DNA of 64,000 nucleotides from Zelonia costaricensis. Lineage: Eukaryota > Euglenozoa > Kinetoplastea > Trypanosomatida > Trypanosomatidae. Under the pieces are notes generated by a model. That model searched no databases. It was not told where the DNA came from and saw only the letters and a list, made by a program, of their open reading frames with translations. Both the position numbers and the translations under genes were made by a program. Positions within the stretch are counted from its first letter, which is position 1. Each line of letters opens with the position of its first letter. Positions 30,157-39,926 of the stretch are shown in pieces. The DNA lies in assembly GCA_030849075.1 (NCBI GenBank), contig JASAOO010003485.1:1-64000 (forward strand). The letters run 5' to 3'.

Positions 30157-31111
30157 TGGGGGTAGGCTCGCCTGCGACTCTGACAGATGCAGCGACGGAA
30201 GGACCCCCGGGGAGGGAGCAAGGAGGGGGAGACAACGGTGGACTTGTGCAGGCCTTTGTGCATGAAAGGCTTGCTTGATGGCAGGTCAGGACAACGCGGG
30301 CACTGGGTAGCTGGCCTCACGTAACCCACCGTCTTCAAGCCGCTCCGCGCGCTCATCCTGCAGCTGCCACTCTCCATGTTTCCTGTGCTGTACCCAATTC
30401 TGGCGGTCGGTCGCAACGCGCTTGTCCTGTTCGACGTCAAGGGTGAGGCGAACGCGAGTGCTGATCGCTTCAAGTTGAGCTGTTGTGTGTGTGGGTGGGG
30501 TGTGGGGGGTTCTCTCTTATGCAATTCCGGTGGGCGTGCGCCTTCTTGTGGATGTCCGTGTCCATGCAGGGGGAGAACGACTGGAAAAGAGGAATGATAA
30601 AAAAAAAAAAAAGATGCTCAGCGCGACACGGTCAACGAGATCGGGGAGCGCCACAGCTACGCCGATTTGTCCACCAGCCGATCGTGGCTGGTAGGGTGAG
30701 GCGGGCAGACGACACCACGCCGCTTTGGACTTCGCGGTGAGCTGTGGTACTGCATGGCTGTGAAAGGTAGTATGGGGGATGGCGTGTGGGCCGGTGGGTG
30801 TGCACGCGTAGGCAGCTCAGTAAGTTACGTATTCTGTGTCTTGGCGCGTGCACTCCTCCTTCCTCCTCTCTTGGCAATGCCGCGGCAAGGTGCGTTTTCG
30901 CCTCCGATTAACGCCGCTTCTCTTTGCTCGATGCTCTGAACCACCGCTACACCCGCTTCCAGCGCGATCAACCTTCAACTACGCGCCCGCAGGAGCGTTT
31001 GTGTGAACTGTGCAGTCTGCACTTCTGCTTTCTATTTTTTTTTTCGTTGATAGAAGCACCTACAGCACAATACAGGAGAAGCAATCCCCGTTCGCCACCA
31101 CTGTCGGACAC
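30157..31111. other. Intergenic region
   Basis: No gene is seen. An A-run (30599-30612) interrupts G-rich sequence. The last part is a T-rich tract leading to a strong acceptor. Confidence 0.55.
31022..31053 (+). promoter_or_regulatory. Polypyrimidine tract and predicted SL trans-splice acceptor
   Basis: CTTCTGCTTTC followed by a T-run ends at GATAG (AG at 31052-31053), 59 bases before the ATG at 31112. The tract itself is open in the downstream frame, but this position argues that it is not coding. Confidence 0.65.
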
Positions 31112-33979
31112 ATGCGCGGGCGCACCGGTACGGAGGCGCGCGCTGCGAGCAACGGCGGGGCGCCACCGCCGCGGCACCCCGCCAACGTGGCTCCGCCCTC
31201 CACCACCTCCGCTCCCGCCGGGCCGCGCCGCCGGTCCAATGTTGGGTCTCTCGACAGTAAGCGGGCGTCGTTGAATGGACGGAACTCGTCATCCTCCGCA
31301 GCATCGCTGAGCCCCACGGCGTCGTCTTCGGCAGGCGGTACTGCACAGCGTCGCCCGCGCTCGCCGGTCTTCTGGGGCGCCACCGCAGACGCACCGCTCT
31401 TCGCCGGCCCGCTGGGCGAGGTCGTTGGCGCAGTGCCGGCAGGGGCGGTGCTGCTCGAGGCGATGCGCCACCGTGACGCGTTCGGCGGGTGGTGGATCGC
31501 GTCGCGGTGCGAGGACGGCGCGCTGGGCTGGGTGTCCTACTCGGACGGCCTCGACGACGCCGACGACTCGACGGCGGCGGCGCAGAGGTCTGAGGGCAGC
31601 GGAGAGGCGCCCGCTAGAGCCCCACGGTGGCAGCGGCTGTACGACACGCGTGCCACACCGGTGTCCGCTGTGGAGGGGATGCCTGAGCCGAAGCTCCGCC
31701 CAGGGCTGCCCAACACCCACGTAGACTGGCGCACCGTGGTGCCCGCACTGCCTGCAGCCGACCTGGCGCAGCTGCCCAAAGCGCACTTCCTGTTTGCAGA
31801 CACCGAACTCTACGAGCACTACTGGGACAGGGTGCAGCCCACGCAGAAGCCGGCGCGCGATTGGAACTGGCACTATCAAGCGGCGCTGGAGCAGCACTGG
31901 CTGGCAGCGGAGTTCACGCGCCCCATCACCAAGGCGGCGCCGAACCCGGCCGCGTCTTCGCCCCCGCCTCACAGCGCCTCTGCGTCGCCCCCAAGTGAGG
32001 TGGAGATCCTCATGGCGGCGTTCCAGGCAGAGGCGGAGCGCTGCGTGGTGCGCATCTGTCAAGAGGCGGTCGTGCCGCTCACCTCCCGCACCATCCCATC
32101 GCATCCGCGATACCCCGAAACCGTGTTCTACTGCAACGGCATTCTTGCGCGCCGGTGCGTCGACACAGCCGACGGTGCGCTCGGCGGAGACGAGGCGGCC
32201 GCAAAGGTTGGGCTCGCCCTGTACCGGCACTGCGCGATGCTCGCCGCGCTGGCTCCGCGGCACGTGCTGCACGTGCCTCTTCATGCGTTTTGCACGTTTG
32301 GCGGCTTCTCCTTCCTGTGCTCCTCGATCCCCCCATACGATAGCGCGAGCCTCATGCACGCAGAGGCAGCCGTGCAAGCGGGCACGTCGGAGGCGAAGGC
32401 CAAAACGCCCCCGCTCGTGACGGAGCTGCTGCGTGGTCTCGGCGAGACCCTCCACTTTGAGGGCGGCGCAGTGCCGGTGGAGTGGCGCGTCTACGCTGGA
32501 CGAGATCGGCGTCTCTACCTCGCACAGACGCAGCGGCTGCTGCCGCCAACGCTGCCGCTGCTCGGTACGGACGCAGCCGCGTCGGCGCCGACGAACGCAT
32601 CGCCGGCAACCAGCGCCGCCCCATCGGAGCCGGGCAGCGCGGCAGAGGGCGATGGTGGGGTGACCACGTGTCAGCGGTACAGCGAGCTGCTGCGGCGCGG
32701 CGTGCGCCCGGAGGTGTTCTTTGGGTGGCCGGCGCCGTGGCCGGCGAACGAGTGTGTGCGGCTCGCTGCCGTGTCAGGGCGGGACACCGACACCTATCGG
32801 ACTACTGGCAACGTGGCTGCCCTCGCGTCGGTGTCCTACGCGGCAGGGCAGTGGGTGAAGAGTGACGGCATCACCAAGGTTTCTGGCACTCTCGGCATGC
32901 AGTTCGCAGTGGCAGCGCCGACTCTTCCGACGGCGACGTGCAACGCGTGCGACGCCAGCATCGACGCCGATGAGCTCCGCTTTGTCGTGTGTGCGAGCGC
33001 GGCTCGCTGCTGCCGGGTGTGCATACACTGTCACACCAGACTCGTGCTGCACGAGGCGGAAACGGAGGCGGCGACGGCCGCAGTGGAGCCGCTCGCGCGA
33101 GTGCTTCCCGATGCGGTGCGCTGTGGCGCTGAGTGCCGCAAGGCTGGCAGCTTTCTCATGGAGCCGTCCATGAGCGAACTGATGCACGCGAACGGGCTGA
33201 GTCTGCGGTACTTGGCCTACGTGCTGCACCGGCTGCCGCAGCCTACACGGCCGGCCGTTGAGCACCTCTGCGAAGCGGAGATGGTGGCGCGGGCGGCGAA
33301 GCAGCTACTTCAGCAGGACCTGCGCGGTGCCACCACAGCCAGGGAGGCGCGCGCCACGTGTGCTTCTTTCTTGGCGGCACTGCTGCAGCCCAGCGGGGCG
33401 CTCTCGGAGCGCTTCTGGCGGACGCGACTTGGCCCCGCCCTGCAGTCACACTTTGATGGCCTGTGTGAGCCCTTCCACCTCTCGCGCCACGCTCTTCGCC
33501 TCCTTGCGGAGCGGATGGCGGAGCTGACGGGCATCACGCTGTCCCCGGCCTCCGTAGCGTCGATGGCGTTCCTCGGAGACGAACTACGGCCCACCCAGCG
33601 CGCACGCAAGGGGTTGACAGGCCCACAGGGAGCCGATCCCAGTACACCGAACAGCGGGAAGCCAAGTGAAGAGGCAGGAGATGGCGTCGCACGAGGTTCG
33701 GTCGACGGGCACGGACCCTTCATCGAGATTACGCACATCGGCCCACGAACGCGTCTCTTCGCGCTGCCGCCGATGCGAGCGTCCCCGTCGCCGCCGCACA
33801 CAGGCACGCCCGCTACGGAGCTCGGCAAGGACGCGGTGGATGAGGGTGCCGGGGCCTCACTCGTTCGACGTCGACTGGAGCGTCTCCTCCTCTTTTGGAT
33901 CGGGTTCACGCCGGACAACGCTGTGGACGCGCAGCAGCCCTTCTACCTCGACGAGTCGCTCCTCCAAGCTACACTGTAG
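31112..33979 (+). CDS. CLU-domain protein with SH3-like N-terminus, 955 aa
   Basis: Residues 1-85 are disordered. Residues 87-142 resemble a bacterial-type SH3 fold (VFWGATADAPLFAGP...GWVSYSDG). The central region carries hallmarks of the CLU family (clustered mitochondria / TIF31): a Phe/Pro-rich segment near 396 (GGFSFLCSSIPPYDS), then a strand-loop with an Arg-Tyr-Leu pattern and Pro-Pro (RRLYLAQTQRLLPPTLP, about 468-484). Further on come NGLSLRYLAYVL and LCEAEMVARAAKQLLQQDL, close to the CLU signature for an Asn-Gly-Ile/Leu-Arg-Tyr-Leu helix and an Ala-Lys helix. A Cys cluster (about 609-645: CNACD, then CCRVCIHCH) sits inside and may bind zinc. CLU proteins influence mitochondrial distribution and bind mRNAs of mitochondrial proteins. 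No TPR repeats are seen at the C-terminus, unlike yeast Clu1. Confidence 0.7.
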   Translation: MRGRTGTEARAASNGGAPPPRHPANVAPPSTTSAPAGPRRRSNVGSLDSKRASLNGRNSSSSAASLSPTASSSAGGTAQRRPRSPVFWGATADAPLFAGPLGEVVGAVPAGAVLLEAMRHRDAFGGWWIASRCEDGALGWVSYSDGLDDADDSTAAAQRSEGSGEAPARAPRWQRLYDTRATPVSAVEGMPEPKLRPGLPNTHVDWRTVVPALPAADLAQLPKAHFLFADTELYEHYWDRVQPTQKPARDWNWHYQAALEQHWLAAEFTRPITKAAPNPAASSPPPHSASASPPSEVEILMAAFQAEAERCVVRICQEAVVPLTSRTIPSHPRYPETVFYCNGILARRCVDTADGALGGDEAAAKVGLALYRHCAMLAALAPRHVLHVPLHAFCTFGGFSFLCSSIPPYDSASLMHAEAAVQAGTSEAKAKTPPLVTELLRGLGETLHFEGGAVPVEWRVYAGRDRRLYLAQTQRLLPPTLPLLGTDAAASAPTNASPATSAAPSEPGSAAEGDGGVTTCQRYSELLRRGVRPEVFFGWPAPWPANECVRLAAVSGRDTDTYRTTGNVAALASVSYAAGQWVKSDGITKVSGTLGMQFAVAAPTLPTATCNACDASIDADELRFVVCASAARCCRVCIHCHTRLVLHEAETEAATAAVEPLARVLPDAVRCGAECRKAGSFLMEPSMSELMHANGLSLRYLAYVLHRLPQPTRPAVEHLCEAEMVARAAKQLLQQDLRGATTAREARATCASFLAALLQPSGALSERFWRTRLGPALQSHFDGLCEPFHLSRHALRLLAERMAELTGITLSPASVASMAFLGDELRPTQRARKGLTGPQGADPSTPNSGKPSEEAGDGVARGSVDGHGPFIEITHIGPRTRLFALPPMRASPSPPHTGTPATELGKDAVDEGAGASLVRRRLERLLLFWIGFTPDNAVDAQQPFYLDESLLQATL

Positions 33980-34957
33980 AACGCGGTCGCCCGTCTCTGC
34001 GAGCGAGGAGGGACGAGGCCACGTTGTGTCGTGGCGCTCGCCGCCACCGGTGTACGCAGCGCGTCCCCACGCAATGCACAAGAAAAGTTCCGTGCGTGGT
34101 TCGTGTCCTGGGGAGTCGGGATCGCCTCTGCTCGTGTTTTAAGTTGGTTCCTAATAACGCGGTACTTGTTTTTTTCCCTAGAATCGTCCGTGGCACGTGG
34201 AACACCGCCTCCGTCATTGTTCTCGCTCTCTCCCTCTCTCGCTCGCGCTCCACGTGTAGTGTGACGCGCAAGGTCTGCAATGGAATGGTGCCGACACCCG
34301 TCAATCCACAAAACCGAATGCACCGGCGGCCTCGCAGGCCCCCTTTTTTTTCTGCTTTGGGAGAGCGCAGCGCTTCTGTGGCGCGAAGCTGCGCTTGACG
34401 TGCGATCGCTACAACACACTGCTCGTACAAGGCGAAATACTTAAGCGGAGATGAGTGACGTGGTGTGATGGTGTTCTCGCGGTGCAGTAGGCGCCATGGT
34501 GGCACGCGCCGCAACCACAAACACGGCAGACCGCGTCGCGAGGGATACGCCGGTTGGGAAGGTGTTCTCTTGATGTTACCGCTATCACGCCACCTGCTCT
34601 CCCCGCGTTCTATTCCAATCTCGTCTCTGCGTCATTCCCCCACTCGTGTTGCGATTGCACTCCAAAATTGTGCTCCTCGGTGACGCCAAGCAAAAGGCAC
34701 TTGAAACAGCGCTGCGCGTGCGCGTTGTGTGCAGGCTTTGCCATTGACGTGGTGACAACACCACCACCACCACCACCAACAACAAACAAAGAACGGCGCT
34801 CTCCTGCTCCTCCAGACTTCTTTTGAACAAACGCAGATCCCCCCACGCCATCCCTCGCCGCAGACGCCCGAGCGTTTGTTTCTGTGACTCTTCCCAGCCG
34901 TTCGCCGAAACCGTCACGTGGCTGGCCGCGTCGCAGTGGCCCCCCTTGACAGCGGCA
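33980..34957. other. Intergenic region
   Basis: No gene is seen. It contains a CAC/CCA repeat near 34757-34782 and an acceptor-like CGCAG (AG at 34835-34836) after pyrimidine-rich sequence. The in-frame stretch 34823-34957 before the PSP1-protein ATG is taken as 5' UTR. Confidence 0.55.
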
Positions 34958-36343
34958 ATGTCGTCCACTCTCGCCGGTGTGTCTCCGAGGGAGGCGCCGG
35001 GCCTCTTCTCCACCCCGGTGGCGCGAGTTCAAAGCGTGGCTCTGCGCCACACGCACACGCACGCCACGCCCACAACCCCCCGGCTGCCCACGCGCCCTTC
35101 CGATGCACTGGCCGAGATGAAGACGGTGAACAGCTTTCTCCAGGCCTTGGCGGAGCAGCTGCACTCGTGGGCCATCATGAGCCCTCCCACGGGGCCCCAC
35201 CCGCATCCCGTCACAGCACAAGCGCACGTCTTGGCGATCACGGGGGACGCGTGCGCTGCCCACCACGACGCACAGTGCGAGGTGCTGCCGTGGTGCGCCC
35301 CTGGCGAGCAAGACGCCTTCTTCTTGCTCCAGACCGTCATTGAAAACACGCGGCGCCTCGTTGCCCAGTGTCAGAGCGAGGTGCGGGTGCTCGTGGGCCG
35401 ATGCAGCGGCAGCAGCCCCAGTGGCGTGACGTCGGGGCACGCGTCGTGCGGCCTGAGCTACACCGAGTCCCCGTCAGACGGGCCGACGCACCGACTAGGT
35501 GCGGACGGAGAGGGAAGTCGGTGGGCGGCCGACGAACAGCCACGCGGCGCCATCGGCAGTGCGCCTCCAGCGGCGACAGCGGTGCCGCAGGGAAGCGACA
35601 CCGAGGCGGCCTCCTGTGCGGCAGACCGGGACGGGCGCGGGAGGATGCCGGACGGCGGCTGCGCCACCGTAGCGGCTGCCGCGGAGACTCGCACGCCAGA
35701 CGAGTCGCACGTCCAGCACCCACAGCGGCGCGCCTGGCCGTCGCAGCAGTTCTGCTACATGACGCACGTCGAGTTCAAGCGCCGACGGGTGCGCCGCTTC
35801 GTGAGCCCGGTGCCGGTGAAGCCGGGCACGTACGTCATCGTCCCGGGCGACCGCGGCTACGACTGCGGCCTCGTTGTCCAGTGCGCGATGTGGAACCCGT
35901 ACAGGCAGAGCTTCGAGGCGGCCACCATCCAGACGCTGGACCCCGGCGTGTTGTCGGCCGGCCACTGCGGCACTATCATGGAGGTGATTCGCGTTGCGAC
36001 AGACGAGGAGGTGCGGCGGCTGCACTGCGAGCACGTGAGCATGGAGCGGCTGGCCCTCACCACGTGCCGTGAGATCGCCGACCGGCTTCACCTCCAGATG
36101 GAGGTGCTGGACTGTGAGTACCAGTACGACGGAACCAAGATCAGCTTTTTCTTTGACGCGGCCGAGGCGATCGACTTCCGCCAACTCAACAAGGAGCTCT
36201 TCCGCGTCTTCAACGCGCGGATCTGGATGCAGAACATCAACTGCGCCGTGCGCAACGGCGGACCCCCATGGGGCTCCACGGCGTCCCGGCATACGGGGGT
36301 CTTCCGATGCGGCTTCCGAGGCAATCCGTCCACGCCGCACTGA
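34958..36343 (+). CDS. PSP1 C-terminal-domain protein, 461 aa
   Basis: Residues 1-255 are variable and partly disordered. From about residue 262 the protein is a PSP1 C-terminal domain: YMTHVEFKRRRVRRFVSP, then PGTYVIVPGDRGYDCGLV (the conserved Asp-Arg-Gly-x-Asp-Gly-like turn), and VLDCEYQYDGTKISFFFDA, with the Phe/Asp-rich ending followed by RQLNKELFRVFNARIWM. This domain occurs in yeast Psp1, in bacterial PSP1/YaaT-like proteins and in several kinetoplastid proteins associated with RNA-binding complexes. An RNA-related or regulatory role is therefore possible but unproven. The start at 34958 is the first ATG after a plausible acceptor. Confidence 0.85.
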   Translation: MSSTLAGVSPREAPGLFSTPVARVQSVALRHTHTHATPTTPRLPTRPSDALAEMKTVNSFLQALAEQLHSWAIMSPPTGPHPHPVTAQAHVLAITGDACAAHHDAQCEVLPWCAPGEQDAFFLLQTVIENTRRLVAQCQSEVRVLVGRCSGSSPSGVTSGHASCGLSYTESPSDGPTHRLGADGEGSRWAADEQPRGAIGSAPPAATAVPQGSDTEAASCAADRDGRGRMPDGGCATVAAAAETRTPDESHVQHPQRRAWPSQQFCYMTHVEFKRRRVRRFVSPVPVKPGTYVIVPGDRGYDCGLVVQCAMWNPYRQSFEAATIQTLDPGVLSAGHCGTIMEVIRVATDEEVRRLHCEHVSMERLALTTCREIADRLHLQMEVLDCEYQYDGTKISFFFDAAEAIDFRQLNKELFRVFNARIWMQNINCAVRNGGPPWGSTASRHTGVFRCGFRGNPSTPH

Positions 36344-37015
36344 GACGCAGGGGAGGGGAGCTTTGGAAAGGGCGACCGCGTGTTTGCTCAGCCGCTACCG
36401 GCCATGACACCCGCAGACTCGCCAGTCCGCCTGACACTGTGTGAGAAGGCACAGTCGCTGCTACCAACGTTTCTTTTTTTTTTTTGTGTGTGTGTGTGTT
36501 CTCTCCTGCCGCTTCCACTACGTCACGCATGCACACGCATTGGCGTGCTGCTCGTGTGCCGCACAGTACCACCTGCTCTCCCCTCTCTGCTGCCTTCTCT
36601 TTCTCTCGCTGTTTCTTGCTGCTCAGACAGACGACACCAGAATGACAAGCACAGAAACCACCAGCACCGGAATGGGAAATCACTTGACAACGAGAGGCGG
36701 CGCTCTCCTGCGGGGGTGCCGTCGCTAAAACTCCATCGACGGTGCTCCGCGGATGCGTAGCAATTGCAGGCACAAACTCGATGCGAGTGACGCCGTTTCT
36801 TCAAAGAGTTGCACGTGCTGCACTTCGTTGCTGCATCCTGTGCGCTGGCTTCTCTCTGTGTGAAGAGACTCATAGGAATGCATCCTTCCCCGTGACCGAA
36901 TTGTTGTGGCTCCTCTGTCTTTACTTCCTCTCCGTTCCGATTGTATTCAACGCGGTGAACTGTGGCGGACACCAGGTGGACGTCCTTAACACCTCGCCTG
37001 TTTCTCTCCGCGGCG
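36344..37015. other. Intergenic region
   Basis: No gene is seen. A T-run of about 15 bases followed by a TG run (36472-36500) is the most striking element and is probably a splice or polyadenylation signal. The frame upstream of the Nudix ATG is open to 36962, but without an ATG in good context. Confidence 0.55.
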
Positions 37016-37822
37016 ATGTCGGCAGAGGAGCCGAAGCCCTTCACGCCGTCTGCAGGCCCCCAAAGCAGTGGCCCACACGGCGGGCGTGAGGCGGTGGATG
37101 AGGAGGCGGAGAAGAACGTCCTCATCCGCGGAGCCGACACGTTCCTGTACCGGCGCAGCGTGCAGCTCTTTTTTGTGAACGAGGAGGGCAAGTTCCTCCT
37201 GTGCTGCCCCGTCGGGGACTCGAACCAATACTACCGCCAGACGGTGCAGGGCGGCAGCCAGGTCGGCGAGTTGCCCATGCAGACAGCGGCCCATGAGGCG
37301 TGGGAGGAGATCGGGCTCGACCTCGCGGCGGATGCGACCTTCCTGCTCGAGGTGCTCCCCCTGGTCCCCAGCAGCGCCGATGCCTCGCCCAAAACGGGTG
37401 CCTCTGACGTGAATCGCCACGTCGGCGCTGGTGCCGCCTCAGCCGGCATCTTGGCCACCGACGAGGAGAACACCGGTGTCGTGAATGCGCACGGCGAACT
37501 TGTCTGCGAGTACCGTGCCGCGTTCCGCTACCGCTCCAAGCACTGGCGGAGCAAGGGGATTCGGGGGCAGGAGATGTATCCCATGCTGTTCCTTCTGCCG
37601 CGAGACCACATCGACCGCCTCGACGTCCGCGCGGCGCGTCGCGGGGTGCGCCAGGAGTTCCGGCTGCTCTGCTGGGGGCCGCTGTCCGCCCTGGCCGACT
37701 GCGCCCCACCCGTGAAGAAGGACGTGATGGCGACAATATGCCCTGCTGTGGCGGCGGCAGCGATGCCGTTTCTGACAGCGTCTGGAACGCCCCTGGATGG
37801 AGTTGCCGCCTACCTGCCATGA
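37016..37822 (+). CDS. Nudix hydrolase paralogue 1, 268 aa (variant Nudix box)
   Basis: Nudix enzymes hydrolyse nucleoside diphosphates linked to another moiety. The Nudix box spans residues 79-101: Gly79, Glu85, then His93-Glu94 and Glu97-Glu98-x-Gly100-Leu101. The first position of the canonical Arg-Glu pair is His (CAT at 37292-37294), while all metal-binding Glu residues are kept. The strand before the box (LYRRSVQLFFVNEEGK) and the later RGQEMYPMLFLLP resemble RppH/diadenosine polyphosphate hydrolases, which share a Tyr-Arg start and a Gly-Gln motif. A 60-residue Ala/Ser-rich insert follows the box. It lies immediately upstream of a clear paralogue (38347-39303). The exact substrate cannot be read from the sequence. 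Confidence 0.88.
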   Translation: MSAEEPKPFTPSAGPQSSGPHGGREAVDEEAEKNVLIRGADTFLYRRSVQLFFVNEEGKFLLCCPVGDSNQYYRQTVQGGSQVGELPMQTAAHEAWEEIGLDLAADATFLLEVLPLVPSSADASPKTGASDVNRHVGAGAASAGILATDEENTGVVNAHGELVCEYRAAFRYRSKHWRSKGIRGQEMYPMLFLLPRDHIDRLDVRAARRGVRQEFRLLCWGPLSALADCAPPVKKDVMATICPAVAAAAMPFLTASGTPLDGVAAYLP

Positions 37823-38346
37823 GGAGGAGGAGGAGGGGGGGGGGGCGGAGGGCGGAAGGTGCCATTCCACTTGCGGTGGTGCACGCCTTTCATGTCCATC
37901 AGAGTTAGCCTGAGAAGTCTTGCCATGAAGGGCAGCCCTTTGCACACGTTTCAGCCTGCCTGCTTGCTTTAGGGGTGTGCGACGTGCAAGCTGCCACTAG
38001 TGTCAGCTTGCAAAACGAATAAGGACCAGTGCACGTCAGACGTTCAAGGAAAGGACTACCTCACGTACCATCTGAAGTTCGCCGCTCCCTATGCCTCCGC
38101 ACACAGCGACAAGTGGAGAAAATCGGCGGCGGCTACAGCGGTGGCGCCTCTGCTCAACTGAAACCGTGAACTGGCAGTGCCAGCTGAGGCCCCTCCTCCC
38201 TCCTCCTTCCGCGTGGACCTCGCACGGGTTTCATGCGCAGCTTGCCCGCGCCGTGACGCTACTCGTCCCTGACCTTTTCCTCGTTCACATCTCAACCGTC
38301 AGCTGCCAAGCGCCGTCCCCCGCATCGGGCAATCGCAACCCACAAG
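37823..38346. other. Short intergenic region between the Nudix paralogues
   Basis: Starts with a GGA/G-rich run (37820-37850). No gene is seen. It includes C/T-rich sequence at 38190-38212, a candidate splice region for the second Nudix gene. Confidence 0.5.
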
Positions 38347-39303
38347 ATGGAAACGACAGAGCCTTCAGCGTCCCTCTCCGTCGCGGCCGTACCGCCCACG
38401 ACGTCGAAGCAGGCCCTCACATCCGCTCCGCCTGGTGCACAGACGGCGCCACGGCAGCGGCATCGACACTGGCGTGGCAGGAACGAGCTGGCGCGGCTAG
38501 CGGAGCAGGCGCCGCCCACGGCGGGCTCACAACCGGGAGCACAGCAGGACGCGCCGGGCCCGGCGACGAGGGGTGGCCGCGCTCCTCGCCCGTCGCACAA
38601 CCACCCGCCGCCGTCGCGGCAGGAGAAGGTGGCTGTGGTGATTCGCGGTGCCGATGGCAAGGCGTACCGCCGCAGCGTGCAGTGCTTCTTCGTTAACGAA
38701 CACGGTTCTGTTCTTCTCTTCACCCCGGTCGGTCCGTGCAACGCCGGCTTTCGGCAGACGGTGCAGGGCGGAGCTGAGGCCGGCGAGTCTCCGCAAGACA
38801 CGGCGCGGCGCGAGGCGATGGAGGAGACCGGGCTGCGACTCGACACATGCGCCACCTTTGTATGTGAGGTGCTCCCCAGCGATGAGCTGACTGGAGCCCC
38901 CGCGTCGGCTGCACCTGCAGAGGCCCGAAACGACAAGAACGAGATTGTGTGTGAGCGGCGCAAGCTGTTTCGCTACCGGAGCAAAACTTGGGTGAAGCAG
39001 GGCATTTTTGGACAGGAGCTGTACCCGCTCCTCTACTTCCTCCCAAGCGAGGCTATACAAGGCGTGCAGGTGCACGCAGGTCGCCGCGGTTGCAGGACGG
39101 AGTTCAAGGCGGTGGAGTGGGGCCCGCTCCGCGATGCCGCGGCCAGGGCCCCGTCCACGAAGAAGGCGGTGATGGACGTGATTTGCACCGCCGTGGCGGC
39201 CGCGGCACGGCCCTATCTCGAAGCCCGAGGCTTTGCGCTCGACGGACTTCAAGGCCTTCTGGGCGAGAGCGAGCCCGCCGGTGTGGCACCATCCGCGGCG
39301 TGA
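38347..39303 (+). CDS. Nudix hydrolase paralogue 2, 318 aa (canonical box)
   Basis: This gene is clearly related to the one just upstream: both share IRGAD...YRRSVQ-FFVNE-G, then the Nudix box, and later FRYRSK-W-K-GI-GQE-YP. Here the box is canonical (Gly141, Glu147, Arg155-Glu156, Glu159-Glu160, Gly162-Leu163). The N-terminal 90 residues are a longer, Pro/Arg-rich, disordered extension, which has no obvious presequence character. Adjacent same-strand paralogues of similar length point to tandem duplication followed by divergence. The RppH/Ap4A-like surroundings suggest a role on 5' phosphates or dinucleotides, by inference only. Confidence 0.9.
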   Translation: METTEPSASLSVAAVPPTTSKQALTSAPPGAQTAPRQRHRHWRGRNELARLAEQAPPTAGSQPGAQQDAPGPATRGGRAPRPSHNHPPPSRQEKVAVVIRGADGKAYRRSVQCFFVNEHGSVLLFTPVGPCNAGFRQTVQGGAEAGESPQDTARREAMEETGLRLDTCATFVCEVLPSDELTGAPASAAPAEARNDKNEIVCERRKLFRYRSKTWVKQGIFGQELYPLLYFLPSEAIQGVQVHAGRRGCRTEFKAVEWGPLRDAAARAPSTKKAVMDVICTAVAAAARPYLEARGFALDGLQGLLGESEPAGVAPSAA

Positions 39304-39926
39304 GTGTCAGCGCTACGGTGAGGCGATGAAGGAAGAGGGCGACGGGAGGAGGAGGAGTCCGTTGCCTTCCACCGCTTGCCGACATGAAAAGAAGCGAGCG
39401 CGTCAGTTGTATTGCGCGTTGTCTGTGCGGAAGAACCCTTCCGTGTGGCGCACCCGCTGCTGAACGGGTGCGCGGAAGTGTAAGACAACCGCCATTTGAG
39501 CCTTTCCGGTGTCTCTGCAGCCGCCTCTCCCGGCGCACTGTCGCACATACATCAACACACGCGCATAAACGATTTCGTGCAACGAAGTCATCCCGGTTTC
39601 ATGAGAACCGCGTTTTGTGAGCTCCGGCGCCAAGACATGAAACCGCTACCCGAGCGTGCTGTCCCTGTCTCTTCACTGCTTCCGTCTCTCCCACGCGCCA
39701 ATCTGCACCTTGTCTCGGTTTTCGCGGACGGCAACACACACACACACACACGTGTCTAAACGCGTCATGTGCTTCTCGTTGGGAAGCTCGTTGCGGAGCT
39801 CCCAGATTAGTTTTGCGTTGCGATCAACGCGACCGCCCACCGCGGCTGTTTAGTCACTGCTGCTCCACTCTCCCCACTATTCTTCCCACAGGGCGGCGCA
39901 CTACTCCATCGTTGTCCCGCGCCCAA
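39304..39926. other. Intergenic region
   Basis: No gene is seen. It contains a CA run at 39735-39752 and a clear splice acceptor at its right end. Confidence 0.55.
39855..39891 (+). promoter_or_regulatory. Polypyrimidine tract and predicted SL trans-splice acceptor
   Basis: Almost continuous C/T sequence ends in TTCTTCCCACAG (AG at 39890-39891), 36 bases upstream of the ATG at 39927. Confidence 0.65.

Noticed and set aside
31010..31111. Upstream extension of the CLU-like protein (would begin at 31010)
   Set aside because: A strong pyrimidine tract with AG at 31052-31053 lies within it, so the extension would be removed by trans-splicing.
37216..37227. Reverse-strand B-box-like string (GGACTCGAACC)
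   Set aside because: It lies inside the coding sequence of the first Nudix gene and no cloverleaf can be drawn.
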